Part shown: positions 23,375 to 34,959 of the stretch, one piece after another | How positions within the stretch are numbered: the first letter of the stretch is position 1 | How the letters are laid out: the number at the start of each line of letters is the position of its first letter | DNA from: Mytilus californianus | Lineage: Eukaryota > Mollusca > Bivalvia > Mytilida > Mytilidae | Length of the DNA: 64,000 bases | Reading direction: 5' to 3' | NCBI RefSeq assembly: GCF_021869535.1 | Contig: NW_026262712.1 | Coordinates: 110,295,640-110,359,639, forward strand | Translations under genes and position numbers: made by a program | Notes under the pieces: generated by a model | Databases searched by the model: none | What the model was told of the DNA's origin: nothing | Seen by the model: only the letters and a program-made list of their open reading frames with translations

Positions 23375-23529
23375 CTAAATTCCATTTTTAAGGAGTAAAT
23401 CATAAAAAAACGTTGAAGGCGTCACGGTCACATGACAAAATTATGTCTATGAGCTGATAAAACTTTCAGCCAATCAAAAGACGTGTTACTTCCAAAATTA
23501 AATTATTGCAAATTATCTTTTATTATTTT

Positions 23530-23800
23530 TATCATTCTTCAGCAGAGAGCAAAAAGAGAGGCGGAAGATACCAAAAGGGATATTCAAAGTCGAAAACAAA
23601 TTGACAAAGCAATGTCAAAAAACTAAATAGACCAAAAGACAAACAACAGTTTACAAAACACAACATAGAAAAGAAAATAATTAGCAAAACTAACCTCACA
23701 AATCCTGTACCACATGTGGCACCCGTCGTGTTGCTCATGTAAGTACAAACCCGGTGATCAGTCTAAATTCGGTAGGTCACATTCGGGGAAAGGGGGATAA
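23530..23800 (+). repeat. Family H repeat
   Basis: Well-preserved copy: AAGATACCAAAAGGGATATT, CAAATTGACAAAGCAATGTC, CACATGTGGCACCCGTCGTG and TTCGGTAGGTCACATTCGGG. The 68-residue minus-strand ORF here is a shadow of the repeat. Confidence 0.7.
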
Positions 23801-24209
23801 TCGATTTAAAAACCTGATTAAAAATAGGCCAAATGTGGTGGACAGCTTTATGGACTATTAAGTTTGGTTGACATCAAACATTAACGATAGTTGTTAAAAC
23901 TCAGGGTAACATCTTAACCATATTAAAGGCATCAACAGATTATTCTGCCAGCTTATAATACCAGCTGCTTTATTAAACATTTTTTTCTTCCTAAGCGCTC
24001 TCGTAAGGATGCAATATATTTCATTAAAACTATTAAAATTTTTTCGCTATTATTTCCGAACAAGTTAAATTCTTGTGATGTAAATTAATGGGAAACATCA
24101 TTTTCTTTTTAGGTTTGGTTATTTCTTTTAACACATTTTGGTGATAAAGTCCTTCACTTGCTTTCCCTCTCAAGTTTATGTACTTATAATCCAAGGATTT
24201 AACTTTTTT

Positions 24210-24265
24210 AGCAAGAGAGTTCCATAAAAGTGCTTCGGACACAAACAATTTATAAAGTGCTTTTA
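24210..24265 (+). repeat. Family G fragment
   Basis: AAAGTGCTTCGGACACAAAC and AATTTATAAAGTGC match the family G core. The surrounding 23800-24740 has nothing else I can name. Confidence 0.45.
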
Positions 24266-24739
24266 TTTTTACTTGATACAGATAAGTAAATTTGATCAGG
24301 TAGAAATCGGGATGGATGATCTGACTTGATCATATGAAAGTATAAATATTACTAAAAACAAAACACAAGTATGTGCCTTACCATTTTCTTTCTTTTTGCT
24401 CAACCTTTTAAAAAGCGAAAAATTTTAAGTAAACTTCTTAAATTTATTTGTTTATACTCGAGTTATATTTAATACTCAAAAGAAAATAAGATATTTAAAA
24501 ACTGGCTTCCTATGTGACAAAAACTATCAAAATTGGATAATCCTTTATCAAATTGAACGTATAACGTCAACGAAAATATTCGAGCAAGGAGAGTTTATGT
24601 AGAACATCTAATTAGACGAATGAAACGTTAACTATATGCAGCAATGTCTCTTCGACAAAATTGTTGAATGAAAAATGTATATATTATCAAAGTCATATCA
24701 ACATCTTAAATTCTATATAACTTGTACCAGTGTATTCAG

Positions 24740-24745
24740 TAAAGG
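24740..24745. other. Left TAAAGG target-site duplication
   Basis: TAAAGG immediately precedes the left inverted repeat and recurs at 28339-28344 immediately after the right one. Confidence 0.8.
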
Positions 24746-25258
24746 TATGGCATGGTATTGGTTGCAAAAAATTGATATTTTTCATTTAAATGCAATATTT
24801 CTATTTAATTGGTATATTTCTTTATTTAAATGCAATATTTTTTTTTATTTAGATGGTATATTTCTTCATTTAAATGCAATATTTTTTATTCAAATGGTAT
24901 AATTTTTCATTTAAATGGTATATTTTTTCATTTAAATGCAATATTTTTTATTCAAATGGTATAATTTGTCATTCAAATGCAATATTTTTTATTCAACTGG
25001 TATAACTTGTCATTTTAATGCAATATTTTTTATTCAATTGGTATAGTAGTTTTTTTATTTATATGCAATAATTGCATTATGGGAAATTCTTTGACGTCAC
25101 AAGGTCAAATTTGCATCAACGATTGTGATTGGTCGGTAATTGTTTGGATTTCTTCCCTTTCTTTCTAAACATGAGTGACCAAGAATTAAAAAAACGCGTC
25201 GGAATATCACCCCTCTAACTAAATCTGGCGTTCGTGCGAGTTCGTGCACTGGCTGTTT
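24746..25258 (+). repeat. Left terminal inverted repeat
   Basis: Starts TATGGCATGGTATTGGTTGC, runs into a degenerate tandem array of TTCATTTAAATGCAATATTT alternating with ATTCAAATGGTATAA, then a unique part with TTGACGTCACAAGGTCAAAT, ending at TCGTGCACTGGCTGTT. The array is about 85 bases longer than in the right arm. Confidence 0.9.
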
Positions 25259-26886
25259 ATGCCAATAATGGCCAGGTCGAGCAAAAAATGCGAGTGACAA
25301 GTAATAATAATTAATTTGACACACAACCTGTTCATGGATAGAAACAGATACCTGCAGGCATGTCAAAAACGCCTCCAATGAAAACCCTTTCTGAAGAAAC
25401 TCCTTCACTCAACACATTGAAGTAAAAAGGGGTATACAAGTAACAAGTAACTTTATTTTGTGACACAGTGTATAATACAATTAGATACAAATCTCTAATG
25501 ATTTGTATCCAACAAATTGTAGGATTGTACGTTTAGCTATTATCTAGACCCGTACATAATGTATATAATAAGATACATTTAACAGAGGCGGATCCAGATA
25601 CTCGGTGTCTATGGGCGGAGGGGGTTCAGATTTAGATATTTTTTTAGAGATGTATATATGCGGGTATAGGCAGTAATGGTTATGGTGTGTGTGTGTGAGG
25701 GGAGGGGGAGGGGGTTCAGATCAAAAGATCGTTTCTATAATTCTAAATCTTTTAGTTTTTATCATTTCACTCTTTTCTTTATCCTTTGATCTCTATTATA
25801 TTTGTCCGAAACATGCGTGAAATATTTGCCACTGGATATAAGGCAACCAAAAAACAATCAACGTATTCTTTATATTTCATCATTTCTTTATTATGTTATC
25901 TATAGGTTTGGTCCCGCCCCTTATCTATTTTTTGCACATTATACTCTCTATGTAAACCCAATTCATGTCCTGATAAATGGTGACTCATGCATAGCATCAT
26001 ATGTGGTTATTAAAACAAGAAACATATTCATATTATAATAATTTACTGTATGCTTGGACTTATAGATAGATGTCATTAGTCCCAGATCATGTTATAAAGT
26101 AGGTCTTATAAAAATACAATAGCATTGTAATGATGATTATATATATGTATATATATTTAACAATGCCAATTTTTTGGGGAAAAGGGTATGGACAAGGCGT
26201 TTTTAAAACATATTAATGGGGCGCTTTTTTTTGTTCTTCGGTAGTGAGCCAGAAGAAGTCCATTTCTGTTTTTTTTCTTTTGCATTGGGAAGATTTTCTG
26301 GCTCTCTTCCACCTATTCTTTTTTGATAGGCACATAACAAACATATGGCGTCGTTTAGTCTAAATGACTAATAAATTTATGAATGCAGATATATTAGAAT
26401 GTGAGCTGTGTTATAGGTAAACGTTTTTATGGTATGACAGCCTTAGTAGGACATCCCTGTAGGACGATAAGCTGGATAAATATAAGAACTACACCGTCGG
26501 ACAATAACAGTTAAGGGACGATTATTTGATATTCTAGCTAAGGAAGGGATTTTGATTGATTGGTGTTTGACGCTACTTTGAACACTATTGGGCTATTCCG
26601 TGGTGGTCAGTTTAAATTTATAGACGAAGGATGGGGAAGGGAAGAAAGGGTATTATTATTCATTTTAATCTGTCGCTAATCATGCCTATTTTTCAGCTCT
26701 TACCAGGCAACCATATTCATATATGAAATCCTTCTGTCCCCCACCCAAACAAATAGATAAATATCAAATGGTTTTCCACTTATTTAACACAATTTTAAAT
26801 TGATTGATTGTCTGTTGCTAATTTTTAACGCCCAGTGACAAATATTTCATGCTTGTTCAGGAAAACACGAATTTAGAAGTCAGGTA

Positions 26887-27209
26887 TATAATATAAAAAC
26901 GAAGAGATGGGATGGAATATGATTGCTAATAAGGCAACTATCCACCGGAGTTCAAATATGAAGTGGATGTAAGCAATTATAGACAATCGTAAGGCCTTCA
27001 ACAATGACAAAAACCTGATACTGTAAAGTCGTCTATAAAAGGCCCGATATGAAAAGGGCGAACAATTCAAACAAAAACCTAATGGCCTAATTATACATAA
27101 CAAAACAATTTACAAAATATCAAATATGAGTCGAGACATGAACCAACGACAACCACTAACTTACAGGCTCCTGACCTGGGACAGGCAAATAAAGAATATG
27201 GTAGGGTTG
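26887..27209 (-). repeat. Family B repeat, minus orientation
   Basis: ATATAAAAACGAAGAGATGG, then CTAATAAGGCAACTATCCAC, GTCTATAAAAGGCCCGATAT and CAGGCTCCTGACCTGGGACA, the reverse complement of the family B body. It abuts a second copy that starts at 27210. Confidence 0.7.
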
Positions 27210-27605
27210 ATATAAAAACGAAGATGTGGTATGATTGCAAATGAGACAACTCTCCACAAGAGACCATATTACACAGAAATCAACAGCTATAAGTCACCGT
27301 ACGGTCTTCGACAATAAGCAAAGCCTACACCACAAAGTCAGCTATAAAAGGCCCCGAAATCACAAATGTAAAACAATTCAAACGAGAAAACTAACGGCCG
27401 AATTAATGTACAAAAAATGAACGGAACACAAATATGTATAACACAGCAACAAACGGCAACTACTGAATTACAGGCTCCTGACTTTGGTCAAGCACATACA
27501 TACAGAAAGTGACAGGGTTAAACAATCCTCCCCCTAACCTGGGACAGTGGTGTAACAGTACAACAACATGTTTGTGAGCACTCAACCCATCCCGAAGCTG
27601 GGACA
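27210..27605 (-). repeat. Family B repeat, minus orientation, long copy
   Basis: AAGATGTGGTATGATTGCAA, GAGACAACTCTCCACAAGAG, GCTATAAAAGGCCCCGAAAT, CAGGCTCCTGACTTTGGTCA and TCCTCCCCCTAACCTGGGAC. Near-complete body of family B. It ends in a duplicated GCTGGGACAGTGGTGTAA motif. Confidence 0.75.
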
Positions 27606-27790
27606 GTGGTGTAAAATGAGACAACTCTCCATCCAAGTCATAATTTGTAAACCATTATAGGTCAAAGTACGGTTTTCAACACGGAGCCTTGGTTCACACC
27701 GAACAGCAAGCTATAAAGGGCCCCCAAAAAATGACTAGTGTAAAACCATTCGAACGGGAAACCCAACGGTGCCGTCTTATCTATTAAAAA
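27606..27790 (-). repeat. Family B subtype 2, minus orientation
   Basis: AATGAGACAACTCTCCATCC, AAGTACGGTTTTCAACACGG and AGCAAGCTATAAAGGGCCCC match the copy at 38558-38830 rather than the previous one, so it is a second subfamily placed end to end. Confidence 0.65.
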
Positions 27791-27910
27791 AAAAAAACGA
27801 TATACTTGCATATAGATCCATATACAATGAAAGTTTTTGAAAAGTTGTGGTCCGAACGTTTTGACCATCGAAATTTTGCAATAGAAATAATAGTTAGGAC
27901 CAGAAGATTT

Positions 27911-28338
27911 TAACAGCCAGTGCAGGACTGGCACGAACGCCAGATTTAGTTTGAGGGGCGATATTCTGACGCGTTTTTTAATTCTTGGTCACTTATGTTT
28001 AGAAAGAAAGGGAAGAAATCCAATAATTACCAACCAATCACAAACGTTGTTGCAAATTTGACCTTATGACGTCAAAGAATTTCCCATAATGCAATTATTG
28101 CATATAAATAAAAAAACTACTATACCAATTGAATAAAAAATATTGCATTTGAATGACAAATTATACCATTTGAATAAAAAATATTGCATTTAAATGAAAA
28201 AATATACCATTTAAATGAAAAAATATACCATTCAAATAAAAAAAATATTGCATTTAAATGAAGAAATATATCAATTAAAAAAAAAATATTGCATTTAAAT
28301 GAAAAATATCAAATTTTTGCAACCAATAACATGCCATA
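27911..28338 (-). repeat. Right terminal inverted repeat
   Basis: The reverse complement begins TATGGCATGTTATTGGTTGC and repeats the left arm including the AAATGCAATATTTTTTATTC array, the TTGACGTCATAAGGTCAAAT block and the final GCACTGGCTGTT. It is followed by TAAAGG at 28339-28344. Confidence 0.9.
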
Positions 28339-28344
28339 TAAAGG

Positions 28345-29035
28345 TGGAATTAATCTTCACTATTTAAAAAGATTCATGTGAATTGATGGGGCAAGTAATT
28401 ATCGATATAATACTTTCAGATTTAAAACAAAATATCAATGAATAAACGGACTGAGCTCACACTGACATTTACAGTGGAAAATTTCAACCAACTAAACTAT
28501 CCTTGGTTTTGATTTCGTTATCGGTCTTGGTTTCGATTTTGGTTTCGGCTTATGGTGAAGATGTCCAATTGTCAATTGATGAATTGACATGAAACCGTAT
28601 CATTATTAGATACTTTCGCATTTGCTAGAAGAAGCATATGACTATACACTTTATCATCTCTGATTCAGCTGTGTAAGTACTGGAAGAATGTGTATCTTTG
28701 AACAACGTTCTCGTGTATTTACGAAAAAGGCATCAGTATAACATAATTTGACGTTATTTGTTTTCTCTCGAGTCATACTGGTAAGTTTCATACATTGACA
28801 TCATGATCCCATTTTCAGTTGTTAATTTTTATGTCTGAAATATGACAAACGCATTCACAAATTCATTCTGTGCATGTTATCACAATGAGATTTTGAAAAC
28901 GGACCAAAACCTCAATCATCAATACAAGTTCAAAACGTCCCCTAGCAACGGCTTTAGCGAAATTCTTTCCCAAGGGACCAATAAGTTTTTCGAAATTTCT
29001 GGACATTTTTTCTAAACACTTCTTGGATGGTATCA
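28345..29035. other. No gene recognised
   Basis: Contains a short direct repeat of TTGGTTTTGATTTCG-like text at 28500-28550. Minus-strand ORFs at 28863-29063 lack splice signals or motifs. Confidence 0.4.
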
Positions 29036-29039
29036 CTGG

Positions 29040-29155
29040 AAAAAAACTCATCATAGATACCAATATTAAAAGGACTCATCAGTGACACTAGAATCAAAAT
29101 AGTTAAAAAGGTAAAAAAAAGTACGAAGTTGAAGAGCATTGAGGACCCAAAAATA
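29040..29155 (-). repeat. Family C repeat, reverse orientation
   Basis: AACTCATCATAGATACCAAT, AGGACTCATCAGTGACACTA and AGTACGAAGTTGAAGAGCAT match the copy at 14115-14255, with the GACGAAACGCGCG core deleted. Confidence 0.6.
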
Positions 29156-29407
29156 ACGATAGTCCTTTTTTAATCCAGTGATAGTAGTATAGACGTATAA
29201 CACCGATTGCTGCAATTTCATGTTAAAATATATCTTTGACATCCCGTAAAATAAGAACATTTGTTATCCTTAACGATACAAGGCAGAATAACAATTACTT
29301 CAACTATTGGAAGCAGCGTGATAAAAATGTACTGATGTTAGAAGTTGAATTAAAATAATATACAGCTCCGATAATTCTAGTAGTCATCACTCGCAATCGT
29401 GAATTGA

Positions 29408-29440
29408 TTAAGGATGTTTGATACTCTTGTTTTTATAGCT
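29408..29440 (+). mobile_element. Left part of a TTAA MITE split by the DIRS element
   Basis: TTAAGGATGTTTGATACTCT, then TGTTTTTATAG, is the left end of the MITE seen intact at 10638-10821. Its continuation, TTTTTGTCAGATATTCGG, appears only after the DIRS element, at about 34964-34982. Confidence 0.6.
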
Positions 29441-29445
29441 ATAAA

Positions 29446-29495
29446 CACTGGTCCGGACATATACCCCTGTGTACCCATATTCTCCCATTCAATTC
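29446..29495 (+). repeat. Left inverted terminal repeat of the DIRS element
   Basis: CACTGGTCCGGACATATACC, CCTGTGTACCCATATTCTCC. Its reverse complement is at 34789-34838. Confidence 0.9.
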
Positions 29496-29994
29496 CCATC
29501 TGCGACATTGGTCACACGTGTATTTGCAGATGTAACAGAGAAGTTTTTTGTTGTTGTAAAGTTTTTTTTTAATTGCTTAATTGCTTTTCAAATTTATATT
29601 CTGTATTAATGGAAAATTATTCCCTTGTTTAGTATTAATTTCTAGACAATTTTTTTTTTGGACTAAATTTAATAGTATACTATACAAATCCTTGATTTAA
29701 TTATGGACTATAATTTGAATAGTTCTTTCGTCACTTTTCCTGGTTCGGACTATCTCCTGGCTAGGTCACTACCTTTAAGTCCCCCCCTAACTACCAGTAA
29801 ATTAACCTGAGTTTCGACAACGGTGTCTGGTAATGCTACCTTTCCGACACTTTAACAAGGTTGCGGCCATGCATTGGGGGTGGGGGGGGGGGGGGTCCGG
29901 GGAGGGGGGAGTCCCTACGTCAACTTCGGTGACTCATACCTTATATAGGCCTGTTAATTCATCGGGTACTTTTTGTTCTGTCCCAGGTACAACT

Positions 29995-31579
29995 ATGGGC
30001 TTGAATTTGCCAGGTTCTAGACCCCCAATATCATATTGTGGGTTTATGCTTCCCAACTCGGGCACCCAACCTTTACCCTCATGGTCTCAGCCACCTTGGC
30101 CACAGTCTTACCCTTATGGTGGGTTTATGCCAAACCAACCTGGTTTTTGGCCTTATAGGGACAATATCTATGGTCCCGCTTCTGGGGTAGCTACTGCTCC
30201 ACCAGTAGCTGTATCTTTGACTCCTGCAGTAGTTCCATCTAACCCTGTACCGGATTCTCGAACTCAGTCTTCTAGCTCTTCTCATGGTAATCAGGGTTCT
30301 GAGTCTGCACCATCCTAAGATGGTTTTCAGAAGTTACTTTTGGACTTTGGTGAGTCTTTCAATGCTAGTACTATATCCAGTCGTATGTCTCTACTGGAGA
30401 ATAGAGTTTCTTCTCATCAACCTTCTCAAGCTAAGTCTGTGGAATATGATGAGAGGGAGGTTGACGAGCTCTCTGTTTCCCCTGGGAGTCAAGAAAGGGC
30501 TTTCCTCACTGATGATGATGTTGATAGTTCTTCTTCTCCCAAGGTATCGAAGACGGCCCCTGAGCCTACTTCTAAGTCAGCTCACCAACCTTCCACCCAG
30601 GAGACTGAGGATCCGACTTCATCCTTGAAGGATCTTAGGGATAACGTGTACATACCCTGATGAGGGATGAAGCACATATCCCTTTTGCCTCTCCTTCCAA
30701 ATCGAAGAGACCTTCTTCAACTTTTGAAAGCTTCCTGTGGTATTTCACAGGATACTGTGACTTCTCACAATTCTTTTCCTGAATCTGGCCATATGGCATT
30801 TGCTTTACAAATTATCAATGAAGGTATTTCTAATTCGGCTAGTGAAAAGGTTGTTATAACAATATCTCTGGATTTGGTATGTCTTCCTTTTCTGATCACT
30901 TCAAGTACAAAGATTTTGATATTTTTGATTCTTCGCTGGGTAGACTTGTTCCCATTTGTGACAAATCTTTTTCATCTTTATTGGGAACAAAGCCAGTAGA
31001 TGGTCTTCGTCTCACTCAAACTGTTTGGGCAAAGACTGAGAATCTCCTTCGTAGTGCTTCTCAAGTTCTTGGCACAGCCGAACATTTTCTAGCTGCAACC
31101 GGACATTTGCTTAACAGCGAAGATTCGGTTGTTCCAGCAGAGTTACGATCTTTCTTACTTCAACTGGATAAAGCTCTAAGTTCATCTCACTTGCTTTTAA
31201 TGGGTTCTATTGCTAATTGCACCCTATCTAAAAGAGCAGAATTTCTTGAAAAAAAACTTCTGTTGCTAAGTCTTTAAAAGATTCTTTACTGAAATCTCCA
31301 CTTTCTGACAAGATGTTTGGTTTACCCTTACAGCGGGTTCAAGAGGAACTCAGCAAAAACCATCCTCCCGTCAAAGTTAATGTACAAGTTAACAATGGCA
31401 ATAATTCGGTTAATGCTACATCTAGTTCTACTAGTACTTCTGCTTCAGGTGGTCCTCCTTCTTCTGCTAAGATAAGGAAGAATAACTACGGCAAACCTCA
31501 GAACAAATCCCATAACTCCGGTAAAAGTTCAGGTAAGTCTTCTGGTGGTTTTAAGGGCCCCCACGAAATCTGGGATTAG
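29995..31579 (+). pseudogene. DIRS gag-like ORF1, broken
   Basis: Begins at ATG 29995 with a Pro/Gly/Tyr-rich N-terminus (WPQSYPYGGFMPNQPGFWPY). A TAA at 30316-30318 interrupts the frame, which then continues with FGESFNASTISSRMSLLENR. Further frame changes occur near 30655, 30735, 30865 and 31250. The conserved middle reads VWAKTENLLRSASQVLGTAE (about 31027), and the C-terminal part has PLSDKMFGLPLQRVQEE and a Ser/Gly/Lys-rich tail ending at 31579. DIRS ORF1 proteins have this layout (low-complexity start, helical core with PLS-x-x-(L/M)FG, basic tail) and are thought to bind element RNA. No intact protein is possible. Confidence 0.75.
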
Positions 31580-31664
31580 TCCCTAGGTTCTTGCCCCCTC
31601 GTACGTTATTGACAGCTTCCCCAGGGGAAAATCTACTACAAGTTCCTCACTAATCAATACCAGT

Positions 31665-33480
31665 AGGGGGAGGTTAAGTTTTTTCCTAAATCAGTGGAAG
31701 AAAATTACCTCACACTGTTATGTGCTGTCAATAATTCCAGGGGGATTAACACTTCAGTTCAAGAACCCATCTCCTCTGTCTGCAGTTCCGATAAGTTAGT
31801 CTCATACTCAAGACCCAGTCAAGTACCAACTTCTATCAGTAGAAGTAGAAACTATGTTACAGAAATCTGCAATAGAGGAGGTGTCGCTCTTAACTCTGTC
31901 TCCGGGATTTTATTCCCGTCTTTTTCTGGTTCCAAAGAAGACGGGAAGAATGAGGCCGGTCATAGACCTATCTATTCTTAACAACTTTCTTATTGTTCCC
32001 CATTTCAAAATGGAAACCAACAGATCAATCAGGGCTTCAATCCTTCCAGGAATATGGACTACCTCTCTGGATCTTTCAGACGCTTACTTCCACATTCCCA
32101 TTTCCCATACTTACAGGAAATACCTTCGCTTCGTTTGGAACAACAAAGTTTTCCAGTTCAAGGCTCTCCGTTTTGGCCTATCTACAGCCCCTTTGGCTTT
32201 TACCAAAATCATGCAGGCAGCTATAGCTCACCTACATTCCCTGTCTATTCAGATTCATTCCTACCTGGACGTTTCCCTTCTCAAGGAATTTTGCCCAATC
32301 AAATTGAGGGTTCAGACAGATTTGGTCATCAATTGCTTTCTGTCCTTAGGCTTCCTAATTTCCTGGAAAAAATCAGAGATAGTTCCTTCTCAAGACTTTG
32401 TTTTCCTGGGAGAACATTTCCTAACCAATCTAGGCCTAGTTCTCCCCCCAGAGGAAAAATTTACAAAACTACTAGTATGTCAGAAAATACATTTATTTCT
32501 GACTGTTCAATCAGTCACAGCACGTCAATTCTTGCAACTTCTGGGTCTATTGAATTCTCTGGCAGATGTAACTCCATTGGGACGCCTTCACATTCGTCCG
32601 CTTCAGTTTTATCTGCAGAAGTTTTGGATTCCAGCTTCACAAGAATGGGAAGCATTGATTCCAATCACTCAGCCTCTATTTTCACATCTTCATTGGTGGT
32701 TAGTACGGGAAAATATAATGAGGGGCCATCTCTGTCCCCTCAAGTTCCCAATCTAACTTTATTCACAGATGCCTCCACCCTCGGGTGGGGAGCATATCTG
32801 GAGGGGTTTACAATCTCGGGAGTCTGGAATCCAGATCTTTTGGAAGAGCATATCAATGTATTGGAAATGAAAGCAGTTCTGTTTGCACTGAATCATTTCC
32901 AACAGTCTCTAAAGAATCAGTCTGTCATTCTGGCCACGGACAACACAACAGTTGTAGCTTATCTCAAGAATCAGGGAGGAACTCACTCGCCTTCTCTTTA
33001 TCAGATAGCCAGAGACATTATCCTTCTGTGTTTTCAACTCCAGGTTCATCTAGTGGTGAGACATATTGCGGGTCAACTCAATATTCTAACCGACACTCTA
33101 TCCAGATCCCTTGCTTCAGTAAACACGGAGTGGGAACTACTTCAAGTAGTTTTCAAAGCTGTGACTCTTCATTGGTGGTCACCTCAGATAGATCTGTTTG
33201 CGACCAGTCTCAATCACAAACTTCCCATATGTGTGTCTTCGGTTCCAGATCCAAATTTTTTTGCGGTAGACGCAATGAGCCTATCTTGGAAAGGAATGTT
33301 CGGGTACGCCTTCCCTCCTTTCAGGTTTCTCTCCCCAGTACTTCAGAAAATAGCAGGGGAGAATTGCAAGATCATAGTTATTGCTCCAGCATGGCCAAAA
33401 CAGTCTTGGTTTCCAGACCTTCTGCGCCTATCATGTGCTTGTCCTCTAGTTCTTCCTCTGAGACCAGACCTTCTGTCTCA
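31665..33480 (+). pseudogene. DIRS reverse transcriptase, RNase H and Dam-like region
   Basis: The RT reading (about 31665-32756) carries a TAG at 31797-31799, then SRLFLVPKKTGRMRPVIDLS, DLSDAYFHIPI and FGLSTAP. The catalytic YLDD box is YLDV (32262-32273), losing an essential Asp. The frame breaks near 32750. RNase H (about 32757-33110) retains FTDASTLGWGAYL, NVLEMKAV, ATDNTTVVAYL and LTDTLSR with its acidic residues. From about 33170 the segment IDLFATSLNHKLP, VDAM and YAFPPFRFLSPVLQKI, then IAPAWPKQSWF, corresponds to the region likened in DIRS elements to Dam-type methyltransferases; that comparison is from memory and less sure. RT copies element RNA and RNase H removes the template; this copy cannot. 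Confidence 0.85.
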
Positions 33481-33499
33481 AATCAAGGACAAGGTTCTT

Positions 33500-34544
33500 T
33501 ATCAAAATCCAGAAAAAACTTCATCTACACGCCTGGCTTCTCTCAGGGTTAGCCTCAGAAAGAGAGGTTTTTCTGAAGGAGCAACTAAGCATCTCACAAA
33601 GTCTGTCAGAGACTTCACTAGCCTTGTCTATGATGCAAAATGGTCAATCTTCTCAGATTGGTGTAGTGAGCGGGAAATCGATCCTTTCCAAGTCACTGTA
33701 CAACAATTAGCAGACTTTTTAGTTTTTCTTTTTGAATCCAAAGGATTATGTCCCTCTACTATTAAGGGATATAGATCAGCTATTTCAAGAACTATTCATA
33801 TTTCTGGTGGTCCAGATTTGAAAACAATGAGCATATTGCTCTTTTGGTTTGTAGTTTTAGTCTTGAAAGACCAAGACAAAAAACTTTAGTTCCTAAGTGG
33901 GACCTTGGACTAGTTTTATCTTTTTTAAAACTTTCTCCTTTTGAACCAGCAGAAAAAAAAAATAGATTTAAGGTTTCTTTCCTATAAATGCTGTTTTCTT
34001 TTAGCTTTGGCTTCTGGACGGAGAAGGAGTGAAATCCATGCCTTTTCTGTTTCTGATGCTTACTTTCGATTTAACAGGGATAAATCTTCTGTTACTCTTT
34101 TAACTGATCCTGCTTTTTTGGCAAATAATCAGATTCCAGATAAGGGTGCAGTACCAGTCGTGATTCCTGCACTCCCTAGCGATTCTATTTCTGTACTTTT
34201 ATGTCCAGTAAGAATCCTTTCTATCTATCTGGATAGAACGAAGAGTTTACGTTCTGTTTCTAACTCAAGACTCTATTCCTATTAAAAAAGGAATCTCAGA
34301 TCTTTCTGTTAAAACTATTTCTACTTGGATATGCAAATGCATATCTTTAGCTTATGGTTCTTCTAAGGCAGAACTTTTGGATAGTGTTAATGTTAAAGCT
34401 CATGATGTTAGGGGTATCTCTACATCCTGGGCCCTGTTTAACAGTGCATCTTTAGAAGAGGTACTGTCTGCAGGTTTCTTGAGAAATAAGAACTCTTTTA
34501 TCTCTCATTACCTCCAATCTATGGCTACTTTTGCCGAGAGGTAA
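33500..34544 (+). pseudogene. DIRS tyrosine recombinase, frameshifted
   Basis: The N-terminal core-binding part is open (about 33520-33830): SWLRVSL-like LASLRVSLRKRGFSEG, then DWCSEREIDPF and GYRSAISRTIH. The frame then shifts near 33820, again at the A-run 33951-33961, and again near 34250. Catalytic motifs survive across the pieces: the first Arg in LALASGRRRSEIHAF (about 34000-34044), the H-x-x-R box in AHDVRGISTSWALF (about 34400) and the nucleophile Tyr in SFISHYL (about 34500). The stop is TAA at 34542-34544. In DIRS elements this enzyme integrates the circular DNA. Motif order and spacing match the family well. Confidence 0.85.
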
Positions 34545-34681
34545 TACTCTCTTGGACCTATAGTTTCAGCACAAAGATTGAACTTTCCTCCTGTTTCTTC
34601 TGTTACAGGGGATTCAGCTTTACGTTAGATTCTGTTACTCAGAATTTATGATGGTAACGTATTTATGGCTTTAAAATAATA

Positions 34682-34959
34682 AAATTTTAAAGTAAATTTG
34701 GATTTTATTAGATAAATACTTACCATCATAAATTATAGGTCCCACCCGCCTCCCCTTCATCCCCTTTCCTTACGTTTCTGTCTTAAGGAAATTGAATGGG
34801 AAAATATGGGTACACAGGGGTATATGTCCGGACCAGTGATAGTACGTTTATTTTTAGTCGGGGATATTCCATCTGACCTAATGATGCAGTTGGGGTACAC
34901 TCAGAATTTATGATGGTAAGTATTTATCTAATAAAATCCAAATTTACTTTAAAATTTGA
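34682..34959. repeat. Right end of the DIRS element: nested inverted repeat
   Basis: 34682-34735 (AAATTTGGATTTTATTAGAT, AAATACTTACCATCATAAAT) is the reverse complement of 34903-34959. The pair flanks the right terminal repeat at 34789-34838. The string ACTCAGAATTTATGATGGTA also occurs directly at 34645 and 34895. DIRS elements carry an internal complementary region near the right end; this may be it, although the order differs from the textbook layout. Confidence 0.7.

Larger units (their letters stand above)
24746..28338. mobile_element. 3.6-kb element with ~0.4-0.5-kb terminal inverted repeats and 6-bp TSD
   Basis: The ends are inverted copies of each other over 513 bases on the left (24746-25258) and 428 on the right (27911-28338), and the whole is flanked by TAAAGG on both sides. 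The interior (25259-27910) has no recognisable transposase. It holds a family E fragment (about 25806-25870), a GT-rich tract (25687-25697) and several family B copies. Long TIRs plus a 6-bp duplication recall Polinton-like or foldback elements, but the terminal bases (TATGGCATG) and lack of genes leave the superfamily open. Probably non-autonomous. Confidence 0.85.
29446..34955 (+). mobile_element. DIRS-type tyrosine-recombinase retrotransposon, degenerate
   Basis: The order is gag, reverse transcriptase, RNase H, a Dam-like segment and tyrosine recombinase, which is the layout of DIRS1-type elements. The ends are inverted: 29446-29495 is the reverse complement of 34789-34838 with about two mismatches (CACTGGTCCGGACATATACC on the left). 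DIRS elements replicate through a circular intermediate that the recombinase integrates without target duplication. The two halves of a TTAA MITE on either side fit such a clean insertion. Frameshifts, stops and a changed RT catalytic box show it is dead. Confidence 0.9.

Noticed and set aside
24033..24248. 71-residue minus ORF with LLWNSLAKK
   Set aside because: A superficial resemblance to LINE C-termini, but it overlaps a family G fragment and lacks other motifs.
24746..28338. Polinton/Maverick assignment
   Set aside because: Length of TIR and 6-bp duplication fit, but there is no AG terminus and no integrase, polymerase or capsid gene, so the class is left open.
30079..30285. Arg-rich minus-strand ORF
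   Set aside because: Antisense shadow of the Pro/Gly-rich DIRS gag start.
32785..33552. 255-residue plus-strand ORF, Ser-rich
   Set aside because: Out-of-frame shadow of the DIRS RNase H region.
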